From the NCBI GenBank assembly GCA_048497495.1, contig JAFHCF010000091.1, forward strand, positions 1-19,222: 19,222 nt of DNA, in the 5' to 3' direction. A program made the translations under genes and the position numbers. Below are positions 1 through 7,500 of the stretch, piece after piece. The DNA is from JAFHCF01 sp048497495 (lineage in GTDB: Bacteria; Pseudomonadota; Alphaproteobacteria; Rhizobiales; Ancalomicrobiaceae). The first letter of the stretch is position 1, and each line of letters opens with the position of its first letter. The notes under the pieces were generated by a model. It was not told where the DNA came from, made no database searches, and saw only the letters and a program-made list of their open reading frames with translations.

Positions 1-1
1 C

Positions 2-982
2 TTGAAACCGGGCCGGCTCGGGCAACGGCCCGGGGGTCCGTCGGCGGGCGAGATGGTCATATCTGTCGGTGTCGCCGGGGTGGGCGTCGAAACAGGTTTC
101 GGTGATCACCGGGCGCCCCGAGGCCAGCAGTTCGCCGACGGTGACGAAGCGATAGCCGCGCTTTCGCAGGGCGTCGATGACGCGCGGCAGCGCGGCGCCG
201 GTGTGGAAGCCGCGGCCGTTGGCGTGGGCCAGCACGATCGAGCCGGGGCGGACCGCGCGCAACGTCTCGGCGACGATCCTGTCGGCGGAGGTGAAGGGGG
301 AGGGGTCGCCGGTCGACACGTCCCATTGGATCGCCGCCATGCCGGCATCGTTGACCGCCGCCATCGACCGGGCGTCGCAGGCGCCGAAGGGGAAGCGCAG
401 GTACTTCGACCGCTTCGTCGGTCCCCAGCCTTCCGGGCGGGGGCAGACCGGCCCCGTGACGGCGGCGCGGAAGGCGGCCTCGGGGGCGAGGATCTCACGT
501 CTCAGGCGGGCGTCGTCGACGGTCCGGAGATTGGCGTGGGTCCAGGTGTGGTTGGCGATCTCGAAGCGGGGATCGGCCGCCATCTCGCCGAATCGGCCGG
601 GATGGGTGGCGGCCCAGTGGCCGCCGACGAAGAAGGTGGCCGGGATGTCGCGCCGGCGCAGTTCGTCGACGACGGCGCCGTCGTAGCCGGCGATCTCGTT
701 CGCGGTCTCGCAGAAGTCGAAGGTCAAGGCCACCAGCTTGACGCCGGGGGGCAGATCGACGCGGCGGATCGAGCCGCGCAGGCCCGGGGCGAGGGGTGAG
801 GCGGGAGGCAGGGCATCGAAGGCGGGGACGGGAATCGCGGCGCCGGGGGCGTGCCGGATCACCGCCTTTTCCGCCGGCGACCACGGCGCGCCGCACTGGG
901 CGGGTGGAATTTCGGCGGCCGTCGCGGCGCCGGGCGGGCCGAAGAGGAAGGCGAGGGCGAGGACGGCGGAGCGCGGATGCAT
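2..982 (-). CDS. Secreted polysaccharide deacetylase (NodB-fold), 3' end outside window
   Basis: This gene runs leftwards off the window edge; 327 residues are visible and no stop is reached. The first 22 or so residues form a Sec signal peptide (hydrophobic ALAFLF core, ATA-A cleavage region), so the product is exported. It shows the carbohydrate esterase 4 (NodB-homology) motifs in order: LTFDFCE at 86-92, NHTWTH with metal-binding His145 and His149, RFPFG at 196-200, W220-D221, and LAH with His253. Family members remove acetyl groups from N-acetylated glycans such as peptidoglycan or exopolysaccharide; the substrate here is unknown. Motif 1 is atypical: the usual TFDDG has TFDFCE, so the second Asp, normally a metal ligand, is Phe. 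The ATG at 982 has a weak GGAA ribosome site about 7 bases upstream. It is divergent from the extensin-like gene. Confidence 0.88.
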   Translation of the reverse strand, partial: MHPRSAVLALAFLFGPPGAATAAEIPPAQCGAPWSPAEKAVIRHAPGAAIPVPAFDALPPASPLAPGLRGSIRRVDLPPGVKLVALTFDFCETANEIAGYDGAVVDELRRRDIPATFFVGGHWAATHPGRFGEMAADPRFEIANHTWTHANLRTVDDARLRREILAPEAAFRAAVTGPVCPRPEGWGPTKRSKYLRFPFGACDARSMAAVNDAGMAAIQWDVSTGDPSPFTSADRIVAETLRAVRPGSIVLAHANGRGFHTGAALPRVIDALRKRGYRFVTVGELLASGRPVITETCFDAHPGDTDRYDHLARRRTPGPLPEPARFQ

Positions 983-1101
983 CGTCGAGTTCCGTGAGGG
1001 GCGGGAGACCTACGGGTGAGCGCCGTTTCCAGCCGATTCGGGCCGGGCGGGCACGGCGACATTAACGAAGCCTTTCCGAATTCGTCGGCATTGTCTTCAT
1101 C

Positions 1102-1908
1102 ATGAAGCGTGCCCTGTATCTCGTCCTCGCTTGTATCGTCGCCGGTTCCGTCGGCGGGTGCTCGATGTACGGCTCCTGGTGGGGTCCGAAGCGGGCCGCC
1201 TGGCGCTCGAAGGCGGAGGCGGCGTGTCTGTCCTCCGGCGCCGTCAGGCCGGGGCCGGGCGTGCGCCCGATCGGCGAATTCGCCGGTCCGGGCGTCTGCG
1301 GCGCCGATCGCCCGTTCAAGGTCACCGCCGTCGGCAAGACGCAGAGCGTCCCGCTCAACGAGGCGACCAACCTCAATTGCCCGATGGTGGCGGCGGTCGA
1401 CGACTGGCTCGAGCGCATCGTCCAACCGCAAGCCGAGGCTCAGTTCGGCCAGCCGGTGGTCGGCATCGAGCACATGGGCTCCTATTCCTGCCGCAAGATC
1501 TCCGGCGCCCGGCAATTGTCCGAACACGCCTACATGAACGCCATCGACGTCTCCGGCTTCAAGCTCGCCGATGGCCGCACCGTGCGGGTGAAGAGCGGCT
1601 GGCGCTCGGCCGACGCGTCCGAGGCGAATTTCCTGCGTTCGGTCGGCGGGGCGTCGTGCGACGACTTCACCACGGTGCTCGGACCCGGCGCCAACGCCGC
1701 CCATCAGGATCACCTCCACCTCGACCTCGCCCGCCATTCCAAGGGGCGGCGGGTGTGCCGGGGCGGCGACGAGCCGGTGCCGGTCGGCGGGCGGATGTTC
1801 TCCTTCTTCAAGGACGACTCGGTCATCACCACCGGATCGATCAGCGCCGGCTCGAAGAGCGGCGGCCCCGACGACGGGTGGATCGACGAGGACGAGATCG
1901 AGGAGTGA
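1102..1908 (+). CDS. Extensin-like family lipoprotein (putative Zn peptidase fold)
   Basis: The 268-residue product starts with a lipoprotein signal: a basic MKR, a hydrophobic stretch and a VGGC lipobox with Cys20, so it is probably anchored to a membrane from the periplasmic side. Residues 92-220 match the extensin-like C-terminal domain of alphaproteobacteria, which resembles D-Ala-D-Ala carboxypeptidases of the M15/LAS type. Candidate zinc ligands are His142 and Asp149 in SEHAYMNAID, and the His cluster HQDHLH at 201-206. Several Cys (43, 66, 93, 130, 186, 219) suggest disulfides. A role in cell-wall remodelling is inferred from the fold; no substrate is known. The C-terminal 50 residues are Gly/Ser-rich and end in an acidic tail (DEDEIEE). 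No Shine-Dalgarno is visible before the ATG, but the signal peptide fixes this start. A strong hairpin follows the stop. Confidence 0.87.
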   Translation: MKRALYLVLACIVAGSVGGCSMYGSWWGPKRAAWRSKAEAACLSSGAVRPGPGVRPIGEFAGPGVCGADRPFKVTAVGKTQSVPLNEATNLNCPMVAAVDDWLERIVQPQAEAQFGQPVVGIEHMGSYSCRKISGARQLSEHAYMNAIDVSGFKLADGRTVRVKSGWRSADASEANFLRSVGGASCDDFTTVLGPGANAAHQDHLHLDLARHSKGRRVCRGGDEPVPVGGRMFSFFKDDSVITTGSISAGSKSGGPDDGWIDEDEIEE

Positions 1909-1909
1909 G

Positions 1910-1932
1910 CCACCGCCGAGGCACGGCGGTGG
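1910..1932 (+). terminator. Hairpin after the extensin-like gene
   Basis: A perfect 9-bp stem (CCACCGCCG at 1910-1918 with CGGCGGTGG at 1924-1932) with a 5-base loop begins two bases after the stop codon. There is no T-run after it, so it may be a weak or Rho-assisted terminator or a 3'-end stabilising hairpin rather than a classical intrinsic terminator. Confidence 0.5.
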
Positions 1933-2002
1933 AGGCGACGGCCGTCACTGGACCGTGACCCGCGTATGCACGATCCTCTCCGACGACACGAGGGAGAGAG
2001 AC

Positions 2003-3292
2003 ATGGCGATGCGCAGGTTCGAGACGGGACGCGAGGCGGCCCTGAAGCTCAGGCCGGACGAGCCGGTCTACTGCTTTCGCCCGTCGGTTCTCACCCGCGA
2101 CGTCAAGACCTTCCTCGACGCCTTTCCCGGCAAGGTCGCCTATGCGGTGAAGACCAACGGCGAGCCCTTCGTCCTGAAGACGATCGCGGCGGCCGGGGTC
2201 GGCGCCTTCGACGTCGCCTCGCGGCACGAATTCGAGGTGGCGCGGGGAGCCTCGGCCGCGGCCGAACTGCTCTACATGCATCCGGTCAAGGCGAATTCCG
2301 ACATCCGGCTGGCGCTGGAGCGCTACGGCATCCGGACGATGGCGCTCGATCACCCCGACGAGTTCGACAAGATCCGGCTGATGGTCCAGGCGCTCGACCT
2401 CGATCCCGGCGGGATCTCGCTGTTCGTCCGGCTCGCCACCAAGGGGCACGCCGCCTACGAGCTCTCCAAGAAGTTCGGCGCGGCGCCGCGCGAGGCGGTG
2501 GAGCTGCTGCAGCGGGTGGAGCGTCACGGCTTCCGGCCCGGCATCTGCTTCCACGTCGGCAGCCAAGTCGAGGACATGGCGACCTACGACGCCGCCCTGG
2601 CGCTGGCGGCGTCGGTCCGGGCGCAGGCCGGGGTGAAGCTCGTCGGCCTCGACATCGGCGGCGGCTTTCCCGCCCCTTACGGCCGCGATCCGCGCGGGCC
2701 GGAAAGGAGCGTGCCGGATCCGGCGCGGCTCGTCGCCGACATCGCGGCGGACGTCGCCCGCCACGGCTTCTCCGACGTCGAACTGGTCGCCGAACCGGGG
2801 CGGGTGATGGTGGCGCGCTCGCTCTCCGTCATCGTCCGGGTGCTGCTGCGCGACGGCAAGCGCATCTATATCAACGACGGTATCTGGGGATCGCTGTCGG
2901 ACAGTTGGACCGGCAAGATCACGCTGCCGGCGCGGCTGATCCCCGACCCGGCGCGCAAGAAGCGCGGCGGCGATCCCAACCGGCTCGACGATTTCCGGGT
3001 GTGCGGCGTGACCTGCGATTCCGTCGACATCCTGTCGCGGCCGTTCTGGCTGCCGTCGACCGTCGACACCGGCGACTTCATCGAAATCGGCCACATCGGC
3101 GCCTATTCGCTGTCGCTCAGGACCCGCTTCAACGGCTTCTATCCCGACACCTTCGTCGAGGTGGCGCACGCCTTCGAGGACGACCGCGACGGCCTCGAGG
3201 GTTTCGCCACGGTGGAGACCTGGGGCGAACCGGAGACGGAAGCGGTGGCGGGGGAGACCGACGAGCGAACCGCCGGTTCCGACGCTCTGTAG
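2003..3292 (+). CDS. Fold-type III PLP decarboxylase (ornithine/lysine/diaminopimelate family)
   Basis: The 429-residue protein has the alanine-racemase-fold decarboxylase layout: YAVKTN with the PLP-binding Lys50, HVGSQ with His184 stacking on the cofactor, the phosphate-binding IGGGFP at 218-223, EPGR at 264-267, and the C-terminal dimer-interface CGVTCDSVDIL with Cys338, then GAYS at 367-370. The VTCDS element matches the catalytic Cys region of eukaryotic-type ornithine decarboxylases better than diaminopimelate decarboxylase, so ornithine or lysine decarboxylation to putrescine or cadaverine is likely; carboxynorspermidine decarboxylase is an alternative. The reaction is cytoplasmic. I chose the ATG at 2003 because AGGGAGAG lies just upstream; a GTG-like extension back to 1955 lacks this. 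The last 40 residues are acidic and past the conserved fold. It ends with tandem TAG codons. Confidence 0.85.
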   Translation: MAMRRFETGREAALKLRPDEPVYCFRPSVLTRDVKTFLDAFPGKVAYAVKTNGEPFVLKTIAAAGVGAFDVASRHEFEVARGASAAAELLYMHPVKANSDIRLALERYGIRTMALDHPDEFDKIRLMVQALDLDPGGISLFVRLATKGHAAYELSKKFGAAPREAVELLQRVERHGFRPGICFHVGSQVEDMATYDAALALAASVRAQAGVKLVGLDIGGGFPAPYGRDPRGPERSVPDPARLVADIAADVARHGFSDVELVAEPGRVMVARSLSVIVRVLLRDGKRIYINDGIWGSLSDSWTGKITLPARLIPDPARKKRGGDPNRLDDFRVCGVTCDSVDILSRPFWLPSTVDTGDFIEIGHIGAYSLSLRTRFNGFYPDTFVEVAHAFEDDRDGLEGFATVETWGEPETEAVAGETDERTAGSDAL

Positions 3293-3386
3293 TAGCCGAC
3301 TGCTACCCCGTGTCGCGTGTTTTCACCGATGCTTCGAAGCGAGGGCGCCATCCGGCGTCCGCCCTGGTCCACAGGCGCGCCAAGCG

Positions 3387-3406
3387 CCGATCGCGACCGA
3401 TCGCGG
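3387..3406 (+). repeat. Tandem 10-bp direct repeat in a leader
   Basis: CCGATCGCGA is followed directly by CCGATCGCGG, two copies differing at the last base. They lie immediately before the GGAGGA ribosome site of the DJ-1/PfpI gene. This may be simple slippage or a small regulatory site; nothing else supports a function. Confidence 0.4.
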
Positions 3407-3416
3407 AGGAAAACCC

Positions 3417-3998
3417 ATGTCCAAGAAGATCCTGATGCTCGTCGGCGACTATGTCGAGGACTACGAGGCGATGGTGCCGTTCCAGACCCTGCTGGCGGTC
3501 GGCCATTCCGTCGACACCGTCTGCCCGGGCAAGAAGCCGGGCGACAGCATCGCCACCTCGATCCACGACTTCGAGGGGGCCCAGACCTATTCGGAGAAAC
3601 GCGGTCACAATTTCGCGATCAACGCCGATTTCGCCGCCGCCTCGGCGGGGGCCTACGACGCGCTGGTCATCCCCGGTGGCCGCGCGCCGGAATATCTGCG
3701 ACTCGATCCGCAGGTCATCGATCTGGTCAAGGGCTTCGCCGCCGCCGGCAAGCCGATCGCGGCGATCTGCCACGGCGCCCAGATCCTGGCGGCGGCCGAC
3801 GTCATCGGCGGGCGCAAGGTCTCGGCCTATCCGGCCTGCGCGCCGGAGGTCCGCTCCGCCGGGGCGATCTACGCCGACATTCCCATCGACGGCGCCTTCA
3901 CCGATGGTAATCTGGTGACGGCGCCGGCTTGGCCGGCCCATCCCGCCTGGATGGCGCAGTTTCTCGCGGTGCTCGGTACGCGCATCACGCAAGACTGA
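3417..3998 (+). CDS. DJ-1/PfpI family protein (class I glutamine amidotransferase-like)
   Basis: The 193-residue product is the usual length of a single-domain DJ-1/PfpI protein. Features seen are the N-terminal strand KKILMLVGDYVEDYE with the acidic residue Glu14 expected to contact the active Cys, VIPGGRAPEYLR at 84-95, and the nucleophile elbow AICHGAQIL with Cys118 and His119. The neighbourhood GGRAPEYLR is typical of the PfpI/YhbO branch, whose members are described as proteases, deglycases or glyoxalase-like stress proteins; which activity applies cannot be told here. No signal peptide, so cytoplasmic. The start is supported by GGAGGA at 3405-3410, six bases before the ATG. It follows the PLP decarboxylase by 124 bases, so it may have its own promoter. 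Confidence 0.9.
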   Translation: MSKKILMLVGDYVEDYEAMVPFQTLLAVGHSVDTVCPGKKPGDSIATSIHDFEGAQTYSEKRGHNFAINADFAAASAGAYDALVIPGGRAPEYLRLDPQVIDLVKGFAAAGKPIAAICHGAQILAAADVIGGRKVSAYPACAPEVRSAGAIYADIPIDGAFTDGNLVTAPAWPAHPAWMAQFLAVLGTRITQD

Positions 3999-4090
3999 GC
4001 GACGGCGTGGGGGTCTCGGTCGGGAGCCGGGGCCCTCGCACCCGCCCGAGGGATGGCGCGAGCGGCGAGAGAACCCGGGAGGGGGTCCCC

Positions 4091-4405
4091 ATGTGCCATG
4101 TCTTCGCATCCACCGAACCGGAGCTCTTCGAGCCGGTGACGCGCTCGGTGCGCATCGCCGGCGTCGTCACCAGCCTGCGCCTCGAAGGCGCCTTCTGGCG
4201 CATCATCGACGAGATCGCCCGCACCTCGGACATGTCGACCGGGCGGTTCCTGTCGACGCTCCACGACGAGGTCGTCGAGATCCGTGGCGAGGTCGGCAAC
4301 TTCGCCTCGCTGCTCAGGGTCGTCTCCTGCCGCTGGATCTCCGGCGAGGTCACCGGCACCGCCGATCCGCGCATCCTGGCGACGACCCGCGTCGCGGCCG
4401 AGTGA
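4091..4405 (+). CDS. Ribbon-helix-helix domain protein (RHH_4-like)
   Basis: A 104-residue protein that starts MCHVF and contains RSVRIAGVVTSLRLEGAFW at 18-36, followed by a helical IIDEIARTSDMSTGRFLSTL. This matches the small RHH_4-type DNA-binding proteins of alphaproteobacteria: a short strand (VTSLRLE) that would insert in the DNA major groove, and two helices for dimerisation. It is probably a transcriptional regulator, target unknown. The ATG at 4091 is preceded by GGGAGGGGG at 4077-4085. An in-frame extension to 3929 is possible but would overlap the DJ-1 gene and lacks a ribosome site. The gene is convergent with the ABC permease. Confidence 0.8.
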   Translation: MCHVFASTEPELFEPVTRSVRIAGVVTSLRLEGAFWRIIDEIARTSDMSTGRFLSTLHDEVVEIRGEVGNFASLLRVVSCRWISGEVTGTADPRILATTRVAAE

Positions 4406-4410
4406 GCCGG

Positions 4411-4443
4411 CGCGGGACGCCCGTCGCGGCGCGGCGTCACGCG
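4411..4443. terminator. Hairpin between convergent genes
   Basis: CGCGGGACGCC at 4411-4421 pairs with GGCGTCACGCG at 4433-4443 (10 pairs and one G/A mismatch, 11-base loop). It sits between the convergent RHH gene and ABC permease and could act in both directions. There is no clear T-run on either side. Confidence 0.4.
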
Positions 4444-4481
4444 GATGGTTGAGATCGGTGCGGAACGGTCGGCGTCCGCGT

Positions 4482-5483
4482 TCATTTGCCCCGATGGGTG
4501 AAATCGCTCGGCCGGAGGCGGAAGAGCCACGCGGCGACGGCGACCGCGAGGAAGGTCGTGACCAGGAGGGTGGTGCCCCAGGCGGCCGCGAGGCTCCAAT
4601 CGGTCGACGAGATCGTCCGCGTCGGTCCCTCGCTCCCCCATCCGCGAGCGACGATCCTCGGCAGCGCCAGGGCACCGGCGGCGAGCACGAATGTCAGGAT
4701 CGCTCCGACCGCCAGGCCGGGCCGGGCCTCGGGCAGGACGATGCGGGCATGGACGAGGGGCCACGAGGCGCCGAGATCGCGCGCCGCCTCGATCCGCGCG
4801 CGGTCGAGCCTCGCCAGCGCGGCCCAGATCGGCAGAAGCATGAAGGGCAGTGAGGCGGCGACCAGGCCGAGCAACATCGTGCTCCTCGCGGCGAAACCGA
4901 CGGTGTCGAGCGTCGCCGCGCCCGTGGGATCGAGCACCGCCAGCGCCGCCGCCCAGGCGTGGACCCGCATCAGGTCGATCAGGGCGGCGGGCGCCACCAG
5001 GGCGAGGATCGCGATCGTCGCCCGTCGGCGGTCGGCGGCGACCGCCGCGGCCTGGGCGAGCGGGTAACAGACGATCGCCGACGACGTCGCGACCAGCAGG
5101 GCCCAGCCGAGGGTGACGGTGATGTCGAGACCGTCGCGGGCGGTGAGACGGGCGTAGGCGGCGAGGCTCCAGACGCCGGGCGATGGGCTCGGCGCCTGCT
5201 CGAGCCGCCGGGCGCGCTCGGCGAGAAGGCGGATGCGGCGATCGATCTCGACGCGTTGCACGGGATCGACGGTGCGCTCCCAGTCGGCGCGGGCGGTCGC
5301 CAGATCCCGCGAGAGGCGGGAGATCTCGGTCTTCGCCTCGTGCGCCCCTCGGTCGGGGGCGGAGAGGGAGGCGAGGACCAGCGTCGCCACCGGGACCAGG
5401 ACGAGGCCGATCGCCGAGATCGCCAGGAGAAGCCGGAGGAGGAAGCCGATCCGGTCGTGGTGAACCCGCCGAGGCTCGGTCAT
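4482..5483 (-). CDS. ABC transporter permease (PotB/PotH-like, single subunit)
   Basis: The 333-residue integral membrane protein has a first transmembrane helix at about 13-41, several more between 120 and 280, and a last helix at about 303-322. The cytoplasmic coupling loop EAARDLGASWPLVHARIVLP (232-251) is the EAA motif of importer permeases, closest to the polyamine/opine (PotB/PotH) type. Between the first and second helices lies an unusually long charged segment (about 44-98), rich in Arg, Glu and Ala with heptad-like spacing, probably a periplasmic helical hairpin. The start overlaps the ATPase stop in ATGA, so translation is coupled. No second permease and no binding protein are in view; it may homodimerise. 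The substrate is unknown. The Lys/Arg-rich C-terminus ends HRGK. Confidence 0.88.
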   Translation of the reverse strand: MTEPRRVHHDRIGFLLRLLLAISAIGLVLVPVATLVLASLSAPDRGAHEAKTEISRLSRDLATARADWERTVDPVQRVEIDRRIRLLAERARRLEQAPSPSPGVWSLAAYARLTARDGLDITVTLGWALLVATSSAIVCYPLAQAAAVAADRRRATIAILALVAPAALIDLMRVHAWAAALAVLDPTGAATLDTVGFAARSTMLLGLVAASLPFMLLPIWAALARLDRARIEAARDLGASWPLVHARIVLPEARPGLAVGAILTFVLAAGALALPRIVARGWGSEGPTRTISSTDWSLAAAWGTTLLVTTFLAVAVAAWLFRLRPSDFTHRGK

Positions 5484-6616
5484 CGCGAGGCTCCTCGCGT
5501 CTCCGCCGTCGTCGGGAAGGCGAGGGCGTCCTCGGCATGGAAACCGATGGCGTGGAGATTGGCGAGCAGGAGATTGCGCAGGCCGAGATTGGGCTGGTGG
5601 ACGAGAAGGCGGGTGGCTCCGACGGCGAAATCGTAGGCGACGACGGGGCCGTCGAGGGTGCGACCGACGAGGTCGGCGCGCAGGCGGTTCCAATCGTCGC
5701 CGTCGCCGTTCTCGCCATCGAGCCGCAGCCGCGCCGGCCGGATCATCACCTCGACGGACTGGCCGATGGCGAAGTCGGCGCGGGGCGTGACGCGGAGGCG
5801 GCCGATCGCGGTCTCGACCTCGATCCGTGCCCGCCCGAGCGCCGCGACGGTGCCGGCGATCAGGTTCGCCTCGCCGACGCAGGCCGCGACGTAGGGCGAT
5901 GCCGGCTCCGAATAGAGGCGATCGGGGCCGTCGACCTGTTCGATGCGGCCGGCGTTCATCACCGCGACGCGGTCGGCGAGCGCGAGAGCCCGCGACCGGT
6001 CGGTGGTGGCGAGGAGCAGCGTGGTGCCGGTCCGGCGCAGGATCGCCTTCAGATCGGCGCCGAGGCGCCGCCGTGGGTCGGGGTCGAGGGCGGCGCAGGG
6101 TTCGTCGAGGAGAAGCGCCGCCGGTTCGATCGCCAGCGCGCGGGCGAGGGCGACGCGGAAGCGGTCCTCGCCGCCGAGATCTTCGGGCCGGCGGTCGGCG
6201 GCGTCGGGCAGGCCGACGAGCCCGAGCAGGGCCTCGGCCCGGGCGCGCCGCTCGGGGCGGGCAAGCCCGCGCGCCTCGAGCCCGAAGCCGACGTTGTCGG
6301 CGACGCTCAGGGTCGAGAAGAGCCCGAGGGTCGGCGCGATCAGCACGGTCGGGCGCCGTTCCGGGGCGAGATCGGTGACGTCGGCGCCGCCGATCGAGAC
6401 CCGGCCCCGCGTCGGCGCCTGAAAGCCGGCGACGGCGCGCAGCAGCGTGGTCTTGCCGCAACCGGAAGGGCCGAGGAGGGCGAGGATCTCGCCGGCGGCG
6501 ACGTCGAGATCGGTCGGGTTGACGGCCGGCACGTCGTCGAAGACGACGGACAGGCTCTTCAGCGTCACGTCCTTGCCGTGCATGGCGAGGTCCCGGAACG
6601 TCGCGGCGTCGCTCAC
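5480..6616 (-). CDS. ABC transporter ATP-binding protein (PotA-like) with degenerate motifs
   Basis: 378 residues from a GTG that overlaps the pcs stop in GTGA; an ATG at 6583, 11 codons in, is an alternative start. Walker A is intact (GPSGCGKTT, 49-57) and so is Walker B (LLLDEP, 168-173). Other motifs are altered: the Q-loop position reads IAPTLGLF with Pro95 in place of Gln, the signature reads LGGED (147-151) instead of LSGGQ, the D-loop is AALD, and the H-loop reads ATTD with Thr205 in place of His. A TOBE-like domain fills the C-terminal third (from about 250), as in PotA/UgpC/MalK-type ATPases. It pairs with the permease downstream. It should bind nucleotide, but efficient hydrolysis is doubtful on family knowledge. 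The frame is open and codon use resembles the neighbours, so it does not look like a pseudogene. Confidence 0.87.
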   Translation of the reverse strand: MSDAATFRDLAMHGKDVTLKSLSVVFDDVPAVNPTDLDVAAGEILALLGPSGCGKTTLLRAVAGFQAPTRGRVSIGGADVTDLAPERRPTVLIAPTLGLFSTLSVADNVGFGLEARGLARPERRARAEALLGLVGLPDAADRRPEDLGGEDRFRVALARALAIEPAALLLDEPCAALDPDPRRRLGADLKAILRRTGTTLLLATTDRSRALALADRVAVMNAGRIEQVDGPDRLYSEPASPYVAACVGEANLIAGTVAALGRARIEVETAIGRLRVTPRADFAIGQSVEVMIRPARLRLDGENGDGDDWNRLRADLVGRTLDGPVVAYDFAVGATRLLVHQPNLGLRNLLLANLHAIGFHAEDALAFPTTAETRGASR

Positions 6617-7326
6617 TCCGCCCAGGGCGAGTGACGGACCAGCGGCAGGGCGAGGAAATAGAGCGCCACCACGGCGAAGCCGGCCTTGATCTGCCAGCCG
6701 ACGGCGAGATCCTGGACGAGTGCCGTGCTGGCGAGCGCGAAGAAGGCGATGGTGACGGCGATGGTGATCGCCCGCACCTTCAGCACCCGCAGCGGATGGA
6801 CGAAGACCACGGGGACGAACATCGCGGCGGTGCCGAGGACCAGCAGCGCGGCGTTGACCAGCCACGGCATGCGCAGCACGAAGAGGTAGAGCACCACGAC
6901 GTTCCACAGGGCGGGGAAGCCACGGAACCAGTTGTCCTTGGTCTTCATGTGGGTGTCGGCGAAATAGAGGGTCGAGGCCAGGGTCACCACCAGGCCGAGC
7001 CAGAAGGCGACCGGCGTCGGCATCAGATCGGAGCGCCACAGGGCGATCACCGGCACCAGGACATAGGTGAGGAAGTCGACCACCAGATCGAGGACGACGC
7101 CGTCGATGCGGGCGGCGGTCTCGTGGACCTTGGCGGCGCGGGCGAGGGTTCCGTCGATGCCGTCGATGAAGAGGGCGAGGCCGAGCCAGGCGAAACAAGT
7201 GGCGAAGTCGCGCTCGATCGCGGCGTAGAGGGCGAGCAGCGCCACGGCGCCGCCGGAAGCCGTGAAGATATGCACCGAAAATCCGGCGGCCCGCCGGACC
7301 TGCGCCGGCTTGTCGTCGAGCGTCAT
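6613..7326 (-). CDS. pcs: Phosphatidylcholine synthase (CDP-alcohol phosphatidyltransferase)
   Basis: The 237-residue polytopic membrane protein carries the motif of the Pcs branch of CDP-alcohol phosphatidyltransferases: Asp58-Gly59-x2-Ala62-Arg63, then 12 residues, Gly76, Asp80 and Asp84. The 12-residue spacing, longer than the 8 of the general family, is characteristic of Pcs. The enzyme condenses choline with CDP-diacylglycerol to give phosphatidylcholine and CMP in the inner membrane, a one-step route found in Rhizobiales and relatives. Length is typical. The ATG at 7326 has GGGGGAA about 7 bases upstream. It is the first gene of a three-gene minus-strand set with overlapping stop/start codons and is divergent from the TerB/J-domain gene. 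Confidence 0.93.
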   Translation of the reverse strand: MTLDDKPAQVRRAAGFSVHIFTASGGAVALLALYAAIERDFATCFAWLGLALFIDGIDGTLARAAKVHETAARIDGVVLDLVVDFLTYVLVPVIALWRSDLMPTPVAFWLGLVVTLASTLYFADTHMKTKDNWFRGFPALWNVVVLYLFVLRMPWLVNAALLVLGTAAMFVPVVFVHPLRVLKVRAITIAVTIAFFALASTALVQDLAVGWQIKAGFAVVALYFLALPLVRHSPWAE

Positions 7327-7462
7327 GACACGTTCCCCCGGCCCCGCGCCGTGGCGCCGCCGATGTTTCGCGGCTTCGGACTTCCTCTGCCTGGACAGCT
7401 AGAAAGCACGCATGCGACGATCGGGCAATGCGCCACGTCTCGACCTTCGCCCGAAGGGCGTT

Positions 7463-7474
7463 CGCGACGTCGCG
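7463..7474. promoter_or_regulatory. Perfect 12-bp palindrome in a divergent intergenic region
   Basis: CGCGACGTCGCG reads the same on both strands and lies 27 bases before the TerB/J-domain start, in the region shared with the pcs promoter. It could be an operator for a dimeric regulator, but short GC palindromes are common in such DNA. Confidence 0.25.
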
Positions 7475-7500
7475 CGAGGCACGGCTCGACGGAGGGTGGG

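Noticed and set aside
2..799. 265-codon plus-strand frame over the deacetylase
   Set aside because: Gly-rich translation without domains; the minus strand carries a signal peptide and complete NodB motifs.
1841..3169. 442-codon minus-strand frame over the PLP decarboxylase
   Set aside because: The plus-strand protein has all decarboxylase motifs; the antisense product is Arg/Asp-rich with no motif.
4033..4052. Hairpin CCCTCG/CGAGGG after the DJ-1 gene
   Set aside because: Only six pairs with an eight-base loop and no T-run; too weak to call a terminator.
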